Below, in pieces: positions 45,571 through 54,500 of a stretch of DNA of 64,000 nt. Each line of letters starts with the position of its first letter. The first letter of the stretch is position 1. The DNA comes from Lachnospiraceae bacterium (GTDB lineage: Bacteria > Bacillota > Clostridia > Lachnospirales > Anaerotignaceae): positions 1-64,000 of the forward strand of contig JAHZEA010000010.1 in the NCBI GenBank assembly GCA_019422065.1, read 5' to 3'. Under the pieces are notes generated by a model. The model was not told the DNA's origin, ran no database searches, and saw only the letters and a program-made list of their open reading frames with translations. The translations under genes and the position numbers were made by a program.

Positions 45571-47943
45571 TTTAAATTCCTCCTTAATCTCTATATTATC
45601 ATTATTATTTTCACTGCATGCGCAGTTTATAGGGCATACAGTAGTTTCATTTTGTATTTTTGCGTCTTTTTGAATATTCTTAGCAAAAGACGGTTTGAAC
45701 CTTCTTAGCCTAAGGGCATTTGAAACAACAAAAACAGAGCTTAAACTCATTGCCGCAGCCCCAATCATTGGGTTAAGCTTAATGCCTGTAAATGGATAAA
45801 ACACACCGGCGGCAAAAGGTATGCCTATAATATTGTATATAAAAGCCCAGAACAGGTTTTCTTTAATATTCCTTATAGTTGCCTTGCTGAGCTGAATAGC
45901 GCCTACAGCGTCCATTAAATCGTTTTTAACAAGTACTATATCAGCCGACTCAATAGCAATATCCGTTCCGGCGCCTATGGCTATGCCTGTATCGGCTCTA
46001 ACAAGAGCTGGAGCGTCATTTATACCGTCGCCTATCATGGCTACTTTCTTGCCTTTTTCCTGAAGAAGTCTGACTTTTTCTTCCTTGTCTTTAGGCAGTA
46101 CCTCGCTTATTACGTTGTCAATTCCAACCTCAGATGCTATTGCCTCTGCTGCCAAACTATTGTCGCCTGTAAGCATTATAACATCAATGCCCATTTTTTT
46201 AAATTCTTTAACAGCTGCGGCACTGCTTTTTTTAACTACATCGGCAACAGCTATAATACCTTCTATATTGCCGTTAAAAGCAAAGTATAACGGTGTTTTG
46301 CCTTTTGAAGAAAGCTCTTTTGCTGTATTTTCGGCTTTTGATATATCAATTTTGTTTTCGCTCATCATTGCGGCATTTCCCGCAAGCACATTAACCGAAT
46401 TAACAACACACTTTACTCCACGGCCTGAAACAGACTCAAAACCGTTAATGTCATAAAGAGAAATATTTTCTTCCTCTGCCCTTTGAATTATAGCCTCAGA
46501 AACCGGGTGTTCAGATGTCTTTTCGGCAGAAGCCGCCATCTTTAAAAACTCTTTTTCGTCGGTTTTTCCAAACAAAACAATATCTGTTACCTTTGGGTGA
46601 CCTTCTGTAACTGTTCCTGTCTTATCCAAAACAACGGTGTCTATGGTATGGGCTGTTTCAAGGCTTTCGGCTGATTTAACAAGTATGCCGTTTTCGGCAC
46701 CTTTGCCTGTTCCCACCATAATGGCAGTAGGTGTAGCAAGGCCAAGGGCACACGGGCATGAAATTACAAGTACCGCAATACCTATAGAAACAGCAAAATT
46801 AACACCTGCACCTGTTATAAGCCAAACTATGGCAGAAACTATGGCAATACATATAACAACCGGCACAAACACACCGGCCACCTTATCGGCAAGCTTGGCT
46901 ATAGGCGCTTTTGAGCCGCCTGCTTCTTCTACCAAATGAACAATCTGCGCCAATGTTGTGTCCTCGCCAACTTTATCGGCTTTAAATTTAAAACTGCCGT
47001 TTTTGTTAATTGTGGCACATACGGCTCTGTCCCCTTCTTTTTTCTCAACAGGTATGCTCTCTCCTGTTATTGCCGATTCATCAACAAAAGACGAGCCTTC
47101 AATAACTACACCGTCAGCCGGTATTGAGCTTCCCGGCTTAACAAGTACTATATCGCCTACTACAATGTCGCTTGTGTCTATTTCCGTTTCAATGCCGTTT
47201 CTTATTACTATGGCTTTTTTAGGCGCTAAATTAAGAAGCTTGTTTATAGCCTCGCTTGTTCTGCCCTTAGAGCGTGCCTCAAAAAACTTGCCTAACGTAA
47301 TAAGCGTAAGTATCATAGCCGCGGACTCAAAATACAGCTCCATCATTTCACCATGAGCCGCCGCCATGTTTCCATGACCCAAATAATAGCCCATTTTATA
47401 CATAGAAATTACACTGTATAAAAACGACGCTCCCGAGCCTATGGCAACAAGTGTGTCCATGTTAGGTGCCAAATTAAAAAGGCTCTTAAAACCGTTTATA
47501 AAATATTTTTTGTTTACAATCATAACCGGGATAGTAAGCAAAAGCTGTGTTAAAGCGTAAATCATTACGTTTTCATGGTCTGCAAGTATACCCGGCAGGG
47601 GTGCCCCCATCATATGGCCCATGGCAATGTAAAAAAGCGGAATTAAAAATAAAAAAGATACTTTTATTCTGAATTTTGTGTTTTTTACCTCGTCATCAGC
47701 AATATTTGCTTTTGATGTTTCAGCTTTTTTCTCTCCTGCAAGGCTTGCGCCATAGCCGCCGCTTTCAACTGCTTTAACAATATCGTCAACGCCTGCAACG
47801 CTTTCGTCATACTCAACAGTCATTGAATTTTGCAGAAGGTTTACGTTTACGTTTTTAACTCCGTTTACCTTGCTTACGCTTTTTTCAACATGAGCACTGC
47901 AGGCACTGCAAGTCATACCCGTAACGTCGAATTTATTCTTCAT
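45364..47943 (-). CDS. copA: Cu(I)-exporting P-type ATPase with N- and C-terminal HMA domains
   Basis: About 859 residues. An N-terminal HMA domain (TGMTCSACSAHVE), eight membrane segments, actuator loop SAITGES, the ion channel motif SCPCALGLATP, phosphorylation motif DKTGTVTEGHP, and MIGDGINDAPAL. After the last membrane pair (about 740) a Cys-containing linker leads to a second HMA domain (GMMCQHCSGRVEKAL), i.e. a CopZ-like chaperone fused to the C-terminus, which is unusual in Firmicutes. The linker DNA carries a strong internal ribosome site and ATG. The frame opens upstream to 47982, but ATG 47943 follows GGAGGTG. Confidence 0.95.
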   Translation of the reverse strand: MKNKFDVTGMTCSACSAHVEKSVSKVNGVKNVNVNLLQNSMTVEYDESVAGVDDIVKAVESGGYGASLAGEKKAETSKANIADDEVKNTKFRIKVSFLFLIPLFYIAMGHMMGAPLPGILADHENVMIYALTQLLLTIPVMIVNKKYFINGFKSLFNLAPNMDTLVAIGSGASFLYSVISMYKMGYYLGHGNMAAAHGEMMELYFESAAMILTLITLGKFFEARSKGRTSEAINKLLNLAPKKAIVIRNGIETEIDTSDIVVGDIVLVKPGSSIPADGVVIEGSSFVDESAITGESIPVEKKEGDRAVCATINKNGSFKFKADKVGEDTTLAQIVHLVEEAGGSKAPIAKLADKVAGVFVPVVICIAIVSAIVWLITGAGVNFAVSIGIAVLVISCPCALGLATPTAIMVGTGKGAENGILVKSAESLETAHTIDTVVLDKTGTVTEGHPKVTDIVLFGKTDEKEFLKMAASAEKTSEHPVSEAIIQRAEEENISLYDINGFESVSGRGVKCVVNSVNVLAGNAAMMSENKIDISKAENTAKELSSKGKTPLYFAFNGNIEGIIAVADVVKKSSAAAVKEFKKMGIDVIMLTGDNSLAAEAIASEVGIDNVISEVLPKDKEEKVRLLQEKGKKVAMIGDGINDAPALVRADTGIAIGAGTDIAIESADIVLVKNDLMDAVGAIQLSKATIRNIKENLFWAFIYNIIGIPFAAGVFYPFTGIKLNPMIGAAAMSLSSVFVVSNALRLRRFKPSFAKNIQKDAKIQNETTVCPINCACSENNNDNIEIKEEFKMEKKMMIEGMMCQHCSGRVEKALNAIDGVSAKVDLEGKCAYVTLNNDVDDKTLTEAVTEAGYEVKGIE

Positions 47944-47988
47944 GTCACACCTCCGAACACAGAAAACATTTATAAAATTCAAATTTTA

Positions 47989-48044
47989 ATACCCCCACGG
48001 GGTGGGTGTATGTTTATTATAGTTTGCTCTTTTATTAATGTCAA
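47989..48044 (-). promoter_or_regulatory. copA promoter with CsoR operator
   Basis: Minus-strand TTGACA (48044-48039) and TATAAT (48021-48016), spacer exactly 17: a perfect sigma-A promoter. Directly downstream, spanning the start site, is the GC-rich inverted repeat ATACCCCCACGGGGTGGGTGTAT (split: ATACCCC at 47989-47995, GGGTGTAT ending 48011), matching CsoR operators of the TACCC-GGGTA kind. Confidence 0.85.
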
Positions 48045-48082
48045 CATCAATTTTAAATTATATTTAGCCAAAAATTCTCAAT

Positions 48083-48124
48083 AAAAAAACAGCGCTTTTT
48101 ATGTTTAATAAAAAACGCCGTTTA
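48083..48124 (-). terminator. terminator of the stalk-domain protein gene
   Basis: AAACaGCGcTTTTT / AAAAAaCGCcGTTT arms with a T-run on the minus strand, just after the stop of the 434-residue gene. Confidence 0.65.
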
Positions 48125-48159
48125 AAACTTAATTATTTAACTGTTAAAATACGTATTGT

Positions 48160-49464
48160 TTACAGAGTAGGCATTTTTATAATAACCTCTCCTGTACTTT
48201 CATTCCAAGTTATTCCATTATCAGAAATACCAAAGGCATTTACCACACTTCTTATTGGAAGATATATTCTGTCGTTAACAATTTCTGCCGCAGAATCAGC
48301 AGTAACTTTAAATCCGTTTATTTCCAAATAGCTGTTATCACCGCTCATTGCAGGTATTTTAATTGTTCTTGCTGCGTATTGTATTACAACACCCCTGAAA
48401 GTGTCATCTTCTACCCAGCTTATATCTTTATCATCAATACCAAAGGCATTAGAAAGCGTCCTTACAGGAACCATTACTCTGTCGCTGCTGTTAATATATG
48501 GCTTTGTTTCGGATTTATAAGGGATTGTACCTACATAATACATATCACTGCCTACTGTAAATTTAACTGTATTTTCGGTTGAAATTTCACTATCAGTATT
48601 GTCTTGACTGCCGTCCTGAGTGTTGTCATCATGCTCAGATGTATCCGCTGTATACTTACCTAAAACAGTGCTCTTTGAGTAATCGCTGTTGTTTATGGCT
48701 GTAATTGAAATTTTAGTATCACCGGTTACACTCTTAGATGTTGGCTCTATACCAACATTTTTAAGCTCTATGGAGCCTGAGCCGGCGCCTGATGTAGACT
48801 CAATTTTAATATATGCAGTTTTTTTATTGCTATCAACTGAAAACTCGGTTATATTGCCAAATTTTCCTGTTGCAGTTAAATCCGCCTCGCCTGTAAACTG
48901 AAAACCGTTATCAAGATTAAGCTCAAATATTCTTCCTGCTACTATCTGGTATGGGTAATCGTCTTTAATGCTTAAATCGAAAGATGTTAAATCATCATTT
49001 GCAGAAACTTTAATATCCATGTCAGGATATCCGCAATGTGCAAATATTAATTCACTATCTGAAACCGGTGCACTTATAGCATTAACCCTAACAGAAATTA
49101 CGCCTTCATCCGTTATTTTAGTGTAAAGAGGTATTCTTATTTTGCTTGAAGCAGCATTGTATACATCACTGTCAACAGTAATCATCATTTCATTAGATGA
49201 AATAACAGTGTAATTAAGGCCATTTTCAATAATACAGCTGCCTTCATAAAGCCATTCTGCATTATTTAAAATAAGTGAAAATTCAGTAGTACCTGTACCC
49301 TCAAAGTCACCGCATTCATCTAATGTAAGAACCGGCGCCTGCGAGCCTGTAAGCGTGCTGTTTTCTTTTACCGAAATATCTTTTGAAACATAGTTTTCGG
49401 TATAGGCAAAAGCATTTGTACTAAGAGCCAAAGCAAGAGTTAAAGCTAATATAATTTTTTTCAT
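48160..49464 (-). CDS. secreted protein with C-terminal copper-amine-oxidase-N / stalk domain
   Basis: A 434-residue exported protein: signal peptide (about 1-20, ALALSTNAFAYT), a beta-rich region of about 270 residues without a recognised domain, an acidic low-complexity linker (about 280-305, Asp/Asn/Thr), and a copper-amine-oxidase N-terminal-like domain (about 310-434) in two repeats (MVPVRTLSNAFGI and LPIRSVVNAFGI). In Clostridia this domain is a common surface-protein module, probably wall-associated, and does not imply copper binding. Its position beside copA is therefore likely coincidental. Confidence 0.8.
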   Translation of the reverse strand: MKKIILALTLALALSTNAFAYTENYVSKDISVKENSTLTGSQAPVLTLDECGDFEGTGTTEFSLILNNAEWLYEGSCIIENGLNYTVISSNEMMITVDSDVYNAASSKIRIPLYTKITDEGVISVRVNAISAPVSDSELIFAHCGYPDMDIKVSANDDLTSFDLSIKDDYPYQIVAGRIFELNLDNGFQFTGEADLTATGKFGNITEFSVDSNKKTAYIKIESTSGAGSGSIELKNVGIEPTSKSVTGDTKISITAINNSDYSKSTVLGKYTADTSEHDDNTQDGSQDNTDSEISTENTVKFTVGSDMYYVGTIPYKSETKPYINSSDRVMVPVRTLSNAFGIDDKDISWVEDDTFRGVVIQYAARTIKIPAMSGDNSYLEINGFKVTADSAAEIVNDRIYLPIRSVVNAFGISDNGITWNESTGEVIIKMPTL

Positions 49465-49476
49465 GCAAATCCCTCC

Positions 49477-49986
49477 TTAATTTGAAGTTGTACTGCCAAA
49501 GCCTCCGTTTCTTTCGTCGGTTGTGTCATCGTCGTATGTAATGCCAAACTCTACAAATATACCTTGAGCAAAGCCCTGACCTTTTTGCACCTCAACAGTT
49601 TTATTTTCGTTGCTGTCGTTAGTTACTTTAATCATAATATGGCCTTCGTTATCGCTGTAATAATAGTCACTGTCTATAATGCCAACGGTGTTATTAAGCT
49701 GAAGGCGATATTTAAAGCCCAAACCGCTTCTTGGGTAAATTTTAAGCACCCAGCCGTCTTCCATTTTACACCTTATGCCTGTAGGAATTTTAATTGTTTC
49801 GCCCGGTTTAAGTGTAAAGTCAAAAGGCGCATAAAAGTCATAACCTGCTGAGCCTTTTGTGGCTCTTTTAGGGAGTTTAATTCTTTCATAAGCGTACTGA
49901 GCCAGTTCCAAAACAGGGCATATATCAACAGAATCACCTAAAAATATGTTCTCACTTACTTTTTCAAATGCTGCTATTCTTTTCAA
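49477..49986 (-). CDS. dut: dUTPase family protein (dUTP diphosphatase)
   Basis: A 169-residue trimeric-type dUTPase. Motif 1 KGSAGYDFYAP, motif 2 YPRSGLGFK, motif 3 NTVGIIDSDYY with the catalytic Asp, motif 4 GQGFAQGIF and motif 5 ERNGGFGSTTSN at the C-terminus are all present. It hydrolyses dUTP to dUMP and PPi. It has an N-terminal extension of about 30 residues before the core. It sits 12 bases upstream of the secreted-protein gene on the same strand, so they may share a transcript. Confidence 0.9.
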   Translation of the reverse strand: MKRIAAFEKVSENIFLGDSVDICPVLELAQYAYERIKLPKRATKGSAGYDFYAPFDFTLKPGETIKIPTGIRCKMEDGWVLKIYPRSGLGFKYRLQLNNTVGIIDSDYYYSDNEGHIMIKVTNDSNENKTVEVQKGQGFAQGIFVEFGITYDDDTTDERNGGFGSTTSN

Positions 49987-50147
49987 GTAGTATCATTCCT
50001 TTTTAATAATTTTACTGTTTTAAATAATTTTACCACACAAGCAAGATTAATAAAATACGAGTTACGAAATTGTAATAGGAAGGTAATATAGCTGTATTAA
50101 AGTTTACAAATTATTCATTTACTGCACTATTTTGATACAGAGCATAA

Positions 50148-50180
50148 TAAAAAAGCCCACAGCATAAAGGCTTATGGGCA
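50148..50180 (-). terminator. terminator after the small Xre gene
   Basis: GCCCAtaa / tgTGGGC arms with six T on the minus strand, 17 bases beyond the stop. Confidence 0.5.
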
Positions 50181-50196
50181 GATTATATATATTTAT

Positions 50197-50430
50197 TTAG
50201 TTATTTTTAGGTTTTACATTTGGATTTTCGGGAATTTCCGTCCTCTCCAGCAAATAATCAGCGGAAACTCCAAAATAATCACACAACAAAACAATACTGT
50301 CATATTTAGGAAGCTGACGGCCTGTTTTCCAATTACTTATAAGTGCCTCGGATATTCCTGTATCCTTTGAGAGCTTATAGGCAGTAATGCCTTTATTTTG
50401 TATAAGTTCTACAAGTAAATCTTTAAACAT
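50197..50430 (-). CDS. small Xre family HTH protein
   Basis: A 77-residue helix-turn-helix protein: KGITAYKLSKDTGISEALIS and NWKTGRQLPKYDSIVLLCDYFGVS, the complete Xre/SinR-like fold, with a short Asn/Pro/Lys tail. No ligand domain. It may be a phage-type repressor or a solitary regulator; no phage genes surround it. Just upstream, 50458-50488 carries an inverted AAATGTTAAGTA / TACTTAACATTT repeat that could be its own operator. Confidence 0.8.
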   Translation of the reverse strand: MFKDLLVELIQNKGITAYKLSKDTGISEALISNWKTGRQLPKYDSIVLLCDYFGVSADYLLERTEIPENPNVKPKNN

Positions 50431-50457
50431 TTATACAAACCCCCTAAACTTTGCAAA

Positions 50458-50490
50458 TGTTAAGTAATATTATTGACTACTTAACATTTG
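50458..50490. promoter_or_regulatory. inverted repeat upstream of the Xre gene, possible operator
   Basis: AAATGTTAAGTA ... TACTTAACATTT, 12-base arms separated by about 9 bases, about 28 bases upstream of the small HTH gene. This is where an autoregulatory operator would be expected. Confidence 0.5.
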
Positions 50491-50676
50491 TTATGTATAA
50501 TACAAATAGACCTAAATAAACAAAACAAATAAAAGCTTAATAATTAATTATAACATACTGAATTTATTTAAACAAAGGTGGAATAGGATTTTTTACGAGT
50601 GGGTCTAAGCTCATGGTCAGGAATTTTGCTTGCAGCAAAACGGTCTGCGACCGCCCCAATGTCTTTGGGGTTCCTT

Positions 50677-50920
50677 GTTGCGAAGGCCGCAAGCTCTCTC
50701 GCGCTCTAGTTTGGAAAATCCGGCCACGCTTAAAGAACCAAGCAAGACAGCTTGAGATTTTTATTTAAAATTCCAGTTTAATAAAAATTTTAACATAAAA
50801 TTTTAGTTTTCGGGGGTGCAGGGGTCGGTTTTAGACCCTTGCTCGTGGGTATGCTGCATCGAAATCAGCATTGCTTTTGGTACTTTTCCAGAAAAGTACA
50901 ATATAATTTTATTTAAAGCT
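50677..50920. repeat. structured intergenic repeat, copy 1
   Basis: First of two direct copies, about 260 bases apart. The common core begins GTTGCGAAGGCCGC (50677), continues through a 77-base block identical in both copies (50741-50817), and ends with three hairpins: GGGTC/GACCC (50822-50838), ATGCTG/CAGCAT with loop CATCGAAAT (50851-50871), and GTACTTTTC/GAAAAGTAC (50880-50899). Left of it (50580-50676) is GC-richer sequence with no gene. Reading frames across it are incidental. Confidence 0.85.
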
Positions 50921-50944
50921 TTTTGCGAGGGGGTTACGCTCATA

Positions 50945-51180
50945 GTTGCGAAGGCCGCCTTCCCCCTCGCGCTCCCCCTTCTGGCCACGCTAAAAGACCA
51001 TAGCAAGACAGCTTGAGATTTTTATTTAAAATTCCAGTTTAATAAAAATTTTAACATAAAATTTTAGTTTTCGGGGGTACAGGGGTCGAATTAGACCCTT
51101 GTTCGTGCGGGCGCCGCATCGAAATCGGCGCTGCTTTTGGTACTTTTCCAGAAAAGTACATTATTATTTTATTTAAAACA
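50945..51180. repeat. structured intergenic repeat, copy 2
   Basis: Second copy. The 77-base block at 51002-51078 is identical to copy 1. The middle hairpin is GCGCCG/CGGCGC with the same loop CATCGAAAT (51111-51131): three of six base pairs differ from copy 1 and all three changes are compensated. The outer hairpins keep their stems, while the loop of the first differs. The stretch 50920-51000 also pairs GCGAGGGGG with CCCCCTCGC. Confidence 0.85.
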
Positions 51181-51283
51181 AAAAATATAAACTTTTATGC
51201 CGTCATTGTGCCGTCAAATCGTTTTTTACTGTAATTTTTTATTTATAATTGTATTAATAGAATTTACAAAAGAAGGGATACCC

Positions 51284-51523
51284 ATGGAAAACACCATTTC
51301 AGAAAAACGCCTTAAATTGCTAAAAGAAATTTTAACCATGCCCAAAGAATACCGTAATTCTTTTGTATGGCTTATAAATAACATAGATTTTGTAAAAGAA
51401 ATGTGCTCCAAAAGCCAAATACCTTCTGACGAATTGGAAAAAAGCATAAATACAGCCCTTAATAACAACGACATACATTTGTATGTTATACTGCTTTTTT
51501 ACAAAGCCCTAAAATACAAATAA
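51284..51523 (+). CDS. hypothetical 79-residue protein
   Basis: A small, probably helical, soluble protein (starts MENTISEKRLKLLKEIL, ends LLFYKALKYK) with no recognised domain. AGAAGGG lies before ATG 51284; the frame opens further upstream through low-quality sequence. Codon use matches the chromosome (AAA, ATA, CTT), which supports it as a real gene. It has its own terminator downstream. Confidence 0.6.
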   Translation: MENTISEKRLKLLKEILTMPKEYRNSFVWLINNIDFVKEMCSKSQIPSDELEKSINTALNNNDIHLYVILLFYKALKYK

Positions 51524-51540
51524 CGCATAAAATAACACAC

Positions 51541-51577
51541 AAAAAGGCGGCTCCTTTCGGAACCGCCAATTTTTATT
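51541..51577. terminator. bidirectional terminator, hypothetical gene / nifJ
   Basis: GGCGGCTCC / GGAACCGCC stem with tetraloop TTTC, flanked by A5 and T5, between convergent genes. Confidence 0.88.
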
Positions 51578-51590
51578 TAACAGTTATTTA

Positions 51591-54500
51591 TCAGTCTTTT
51601 TTAAGACGAAGATAGCTTTCTGTTCTGTCTTTAGCATCCTGCTCTGCTTTAGCAAAGAGTTCTTCAGCTATTTCAGGGAATTTTCTTGAAAGTGATGTAT
51701 AACGAACTTCACTCATTAAGAAATCTCTGAAGCTTGCAGATGGCTCTTTAGAGTCGAGGATAAATGGATTCTTTCCTTCCTTCTTAAGGTCAGGATTGAA
51801 TCTGTAGCAATGCCAGTAACCAGATTCAACAGCTGCTTTAGCATGAAGCTGAGCATTGCTCATACCGCCCTTAATACCATGGTTGATACATGGAGCGTAA
51901 GCTATAATAAGTGATGGGCCGTTGTAAGCCTCAGCCTCTTTAATAGCTGTAAGTGTCTGCTGTGGGTCATAACCCATAGCAACCTGTGCTACGTAAACAT
52001 AGCCATAGCTCATAGCCATCATACCAAGGTCTTTCTTCTTTGTTCTCTTACCAGCAGCAGCGAACTGTGCAACAGCAGCTGTAGGTGTAGCCTTTGAAGA
52101 CTGACCGCCTGTATTTGAGTAAACCTCTGTATCAACGCAGATGATGTTTACATCTTCATCAGCAGCGATTACATGGTCAAGACCTGAGTAACCGATATCG
52201 TATGCCCAGCCGTCACCACCAACAATCCACTGTGACTGTTTTACAAGGTAATCTTTTCTGTCATAGATTGGTTTAAGTGTTTCATCAATGCCAGCTTTTT
52301 CCATAGCAGCGATAAATCTGTCTGCTCTTTCTCTTGTCTTATCAGCAACAAGATAGTTGTCAGCCCAATCCTTAGCAGCTGCTTTAAGCTCTGCATCTGT
52401 TGTTTTCTCAACGAGTTCTTCAACCTGTGCTTTTAACCATTTACGTACTGCTTTTGTACCAAGGTACATACCATAGCCGTACTCTGCTGTATCTTCAAAA
52501 AGACCGCTGGCCCAAGCAACACCAAATCCTCTTTCGTCTGTGCAGTATGGGATTTCAGGAGAACCGCCCCAGATGTGTGTACATCCAGCTGAGTTAGCAA
52601 TTCTCATTCTGCCGCCGTAAAGCTGTGTAATAAGTTTAAGGTATGGTGTTTCACCACAACCAGCACAAGCGCCTGAGAACTCAAGGTATGGTTTAAGGAA
52701 CTGGCTGCCCTTAACTGTTGCTTTCTGTTTGTCATCAATTTCTTTATCTTTAACGTTGTTGATTGTGTAATCCCATTCAGCGTTCATCTTTTCTTTCATT
52801 GGAGCGAAAGCTTTAAGTGTAAGTGCCTTTGTAGGACATGTCTTAACACAAACGCCACAACCTGTACAGTCCATACCTGAAATTGAAAGATGATATTTGT
52901 ACTCTTTTAATTCAGCTGGAGCCTTAACGTCAAGCATTGCATAGCCTTCTGGAGCCTTTGCAGCTTCTTCAGCGTTAAGAAGTGTAGGACGGATTACAGC
53001 GTGTGAACAAACGATAGAACATCTGTTACACTGAACGCATTTTGTAGAATCCCACTCTGGAACGTCGATAGCGATACCGCGTTTTTCCCACTGAGTAAAG
53101 CCTGGTTCCCAGCTACCGTCTTCATGGTCGTTAAATGCTGATACAGGGAGGTCATTTCCTTCCTGACGACCCATCTTAAAGAGAACGTCTTTGAAGAATT
53201 TAGGAATAGCAGGGTTGTCCTCAACAGGCTCATCAACAGCGTTAGCCCATGAAGCAGGAACTTCGATTTCTTTAATCATTGTAATACCTTTGTCGATAGC
53301 TGCGCAGTTCATATCAACAATATCCTGACCCTTAGCGCCATATGTTTTGTTAACCTGCTCTTTAAGGTATTTAACAGCGTCATCAACAGGTATAATCTTT
53401 GAAATAGCAAAGAAACCAGCCTGCATTATCATGTTGATACGTCCGCCAAGACCGATTTCTTTAGCGATATCAACAGCATCAAGTGTATAGAATTTAGCTT
53501 TCTTCTGAGCAATCTTTCTCTTAAGAGAAGCTGGAAGTTCTTTTTCAAGTTCTTCTGGTGACCAGATTGTGTTAAGAAGGAAGCTGCCGCCTTCTTTAAG
53601 GTCGCCAATAAGGTCATATTTATCAACATATGCCTGGTTATGACAAGCTATAAAGTTAGCTGCCTTAATCTGATATGAACCCTCGATTTTCTTAGGACCG
53701 AAACGAAGGTGAGAAATTGTAACACCGCCTGATTTCTTTGAGTCGTAAGCGAAGTAAGCCTGTGCGTTGTAATCAGTATGGTCACCGATAATCTTAACAG
53801 CCTGTTTGTTAGCGCCTACTGTACCGTCTGAACCAAGACCCCAGAACTTACATGAGAAGTTGCCTTCTGGTGTTGAGTCAAATGGCTCTGCAAAGTCAGG
53901 AAGTGAAAGGTTTGTAACGTCGTCAACGATAGAAACTGTAAAGCCGTTCTTTGGCTCTGCCTGCCAAAGGTTCTGATATACAGCCATAACGTCCATAGGT
54001 GTAAAGTCTTTAGAACCAAGGCCGTAACGTCCGCCAACGATAAGAGGTTTTCTGTCGCTGTCAGCAAATACGTTCTTAACATCAAGGTAAAGTGGCTCGC
54101 CAAGTGAACCAGGCTCTTTTGTTCTGTCAAGAACAGCAATTCTCTTAGCTGATACAGGAACAGCCTCAAGAAGTGCGTCAGCTACAAATGGTCTGTAAAG
54201 GTGAACTTCAACAAGACCAAGCTTTTTGCCTCTTGCGTTCCAGTACTCAATTGTTTCTCTAATAACACCACATGATGAACCCATAGAGATAATTACATCT
54301 TCAGCCTGTGGGTCGCCATAGTAGTTGAAAAGTTTATAGTCTGTTCCAGCGATTTCGTTAATCTTGTCCATATATTCCTGAACAACGCCTGGAATAGCTG
54401 TATAGAATTTGTTGACAGACTCTCTTGCCTGGAAGAATACGTCTGGGTTTTCAGCTGAACCTCTGCTCTTTGGATGGTCTGGGTTAAGAGCGTTGTCTCT

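Noticed and set aside
48160..49464. Copper function of the stalk/amine-oxidase-N domain protein next to copA
   Set aside because: This domain is a general surface module in Clostridia. The gene has its own terminator and no CsoR-type operator was seen near it.
50803..51016. 66-67-codon frames on both strands inside the intergenic repeat
   Set aside because: They follow the repeated, hairpin-rich DNA and differ between the two copies. The covariation supports a structural rather than coding role.
52994..54169. Several open frames antisense or out of frame within nifJ
   Set aside because: nifJ is complete with all cofactor motifs. The other frames have no ribosome sites or domains.
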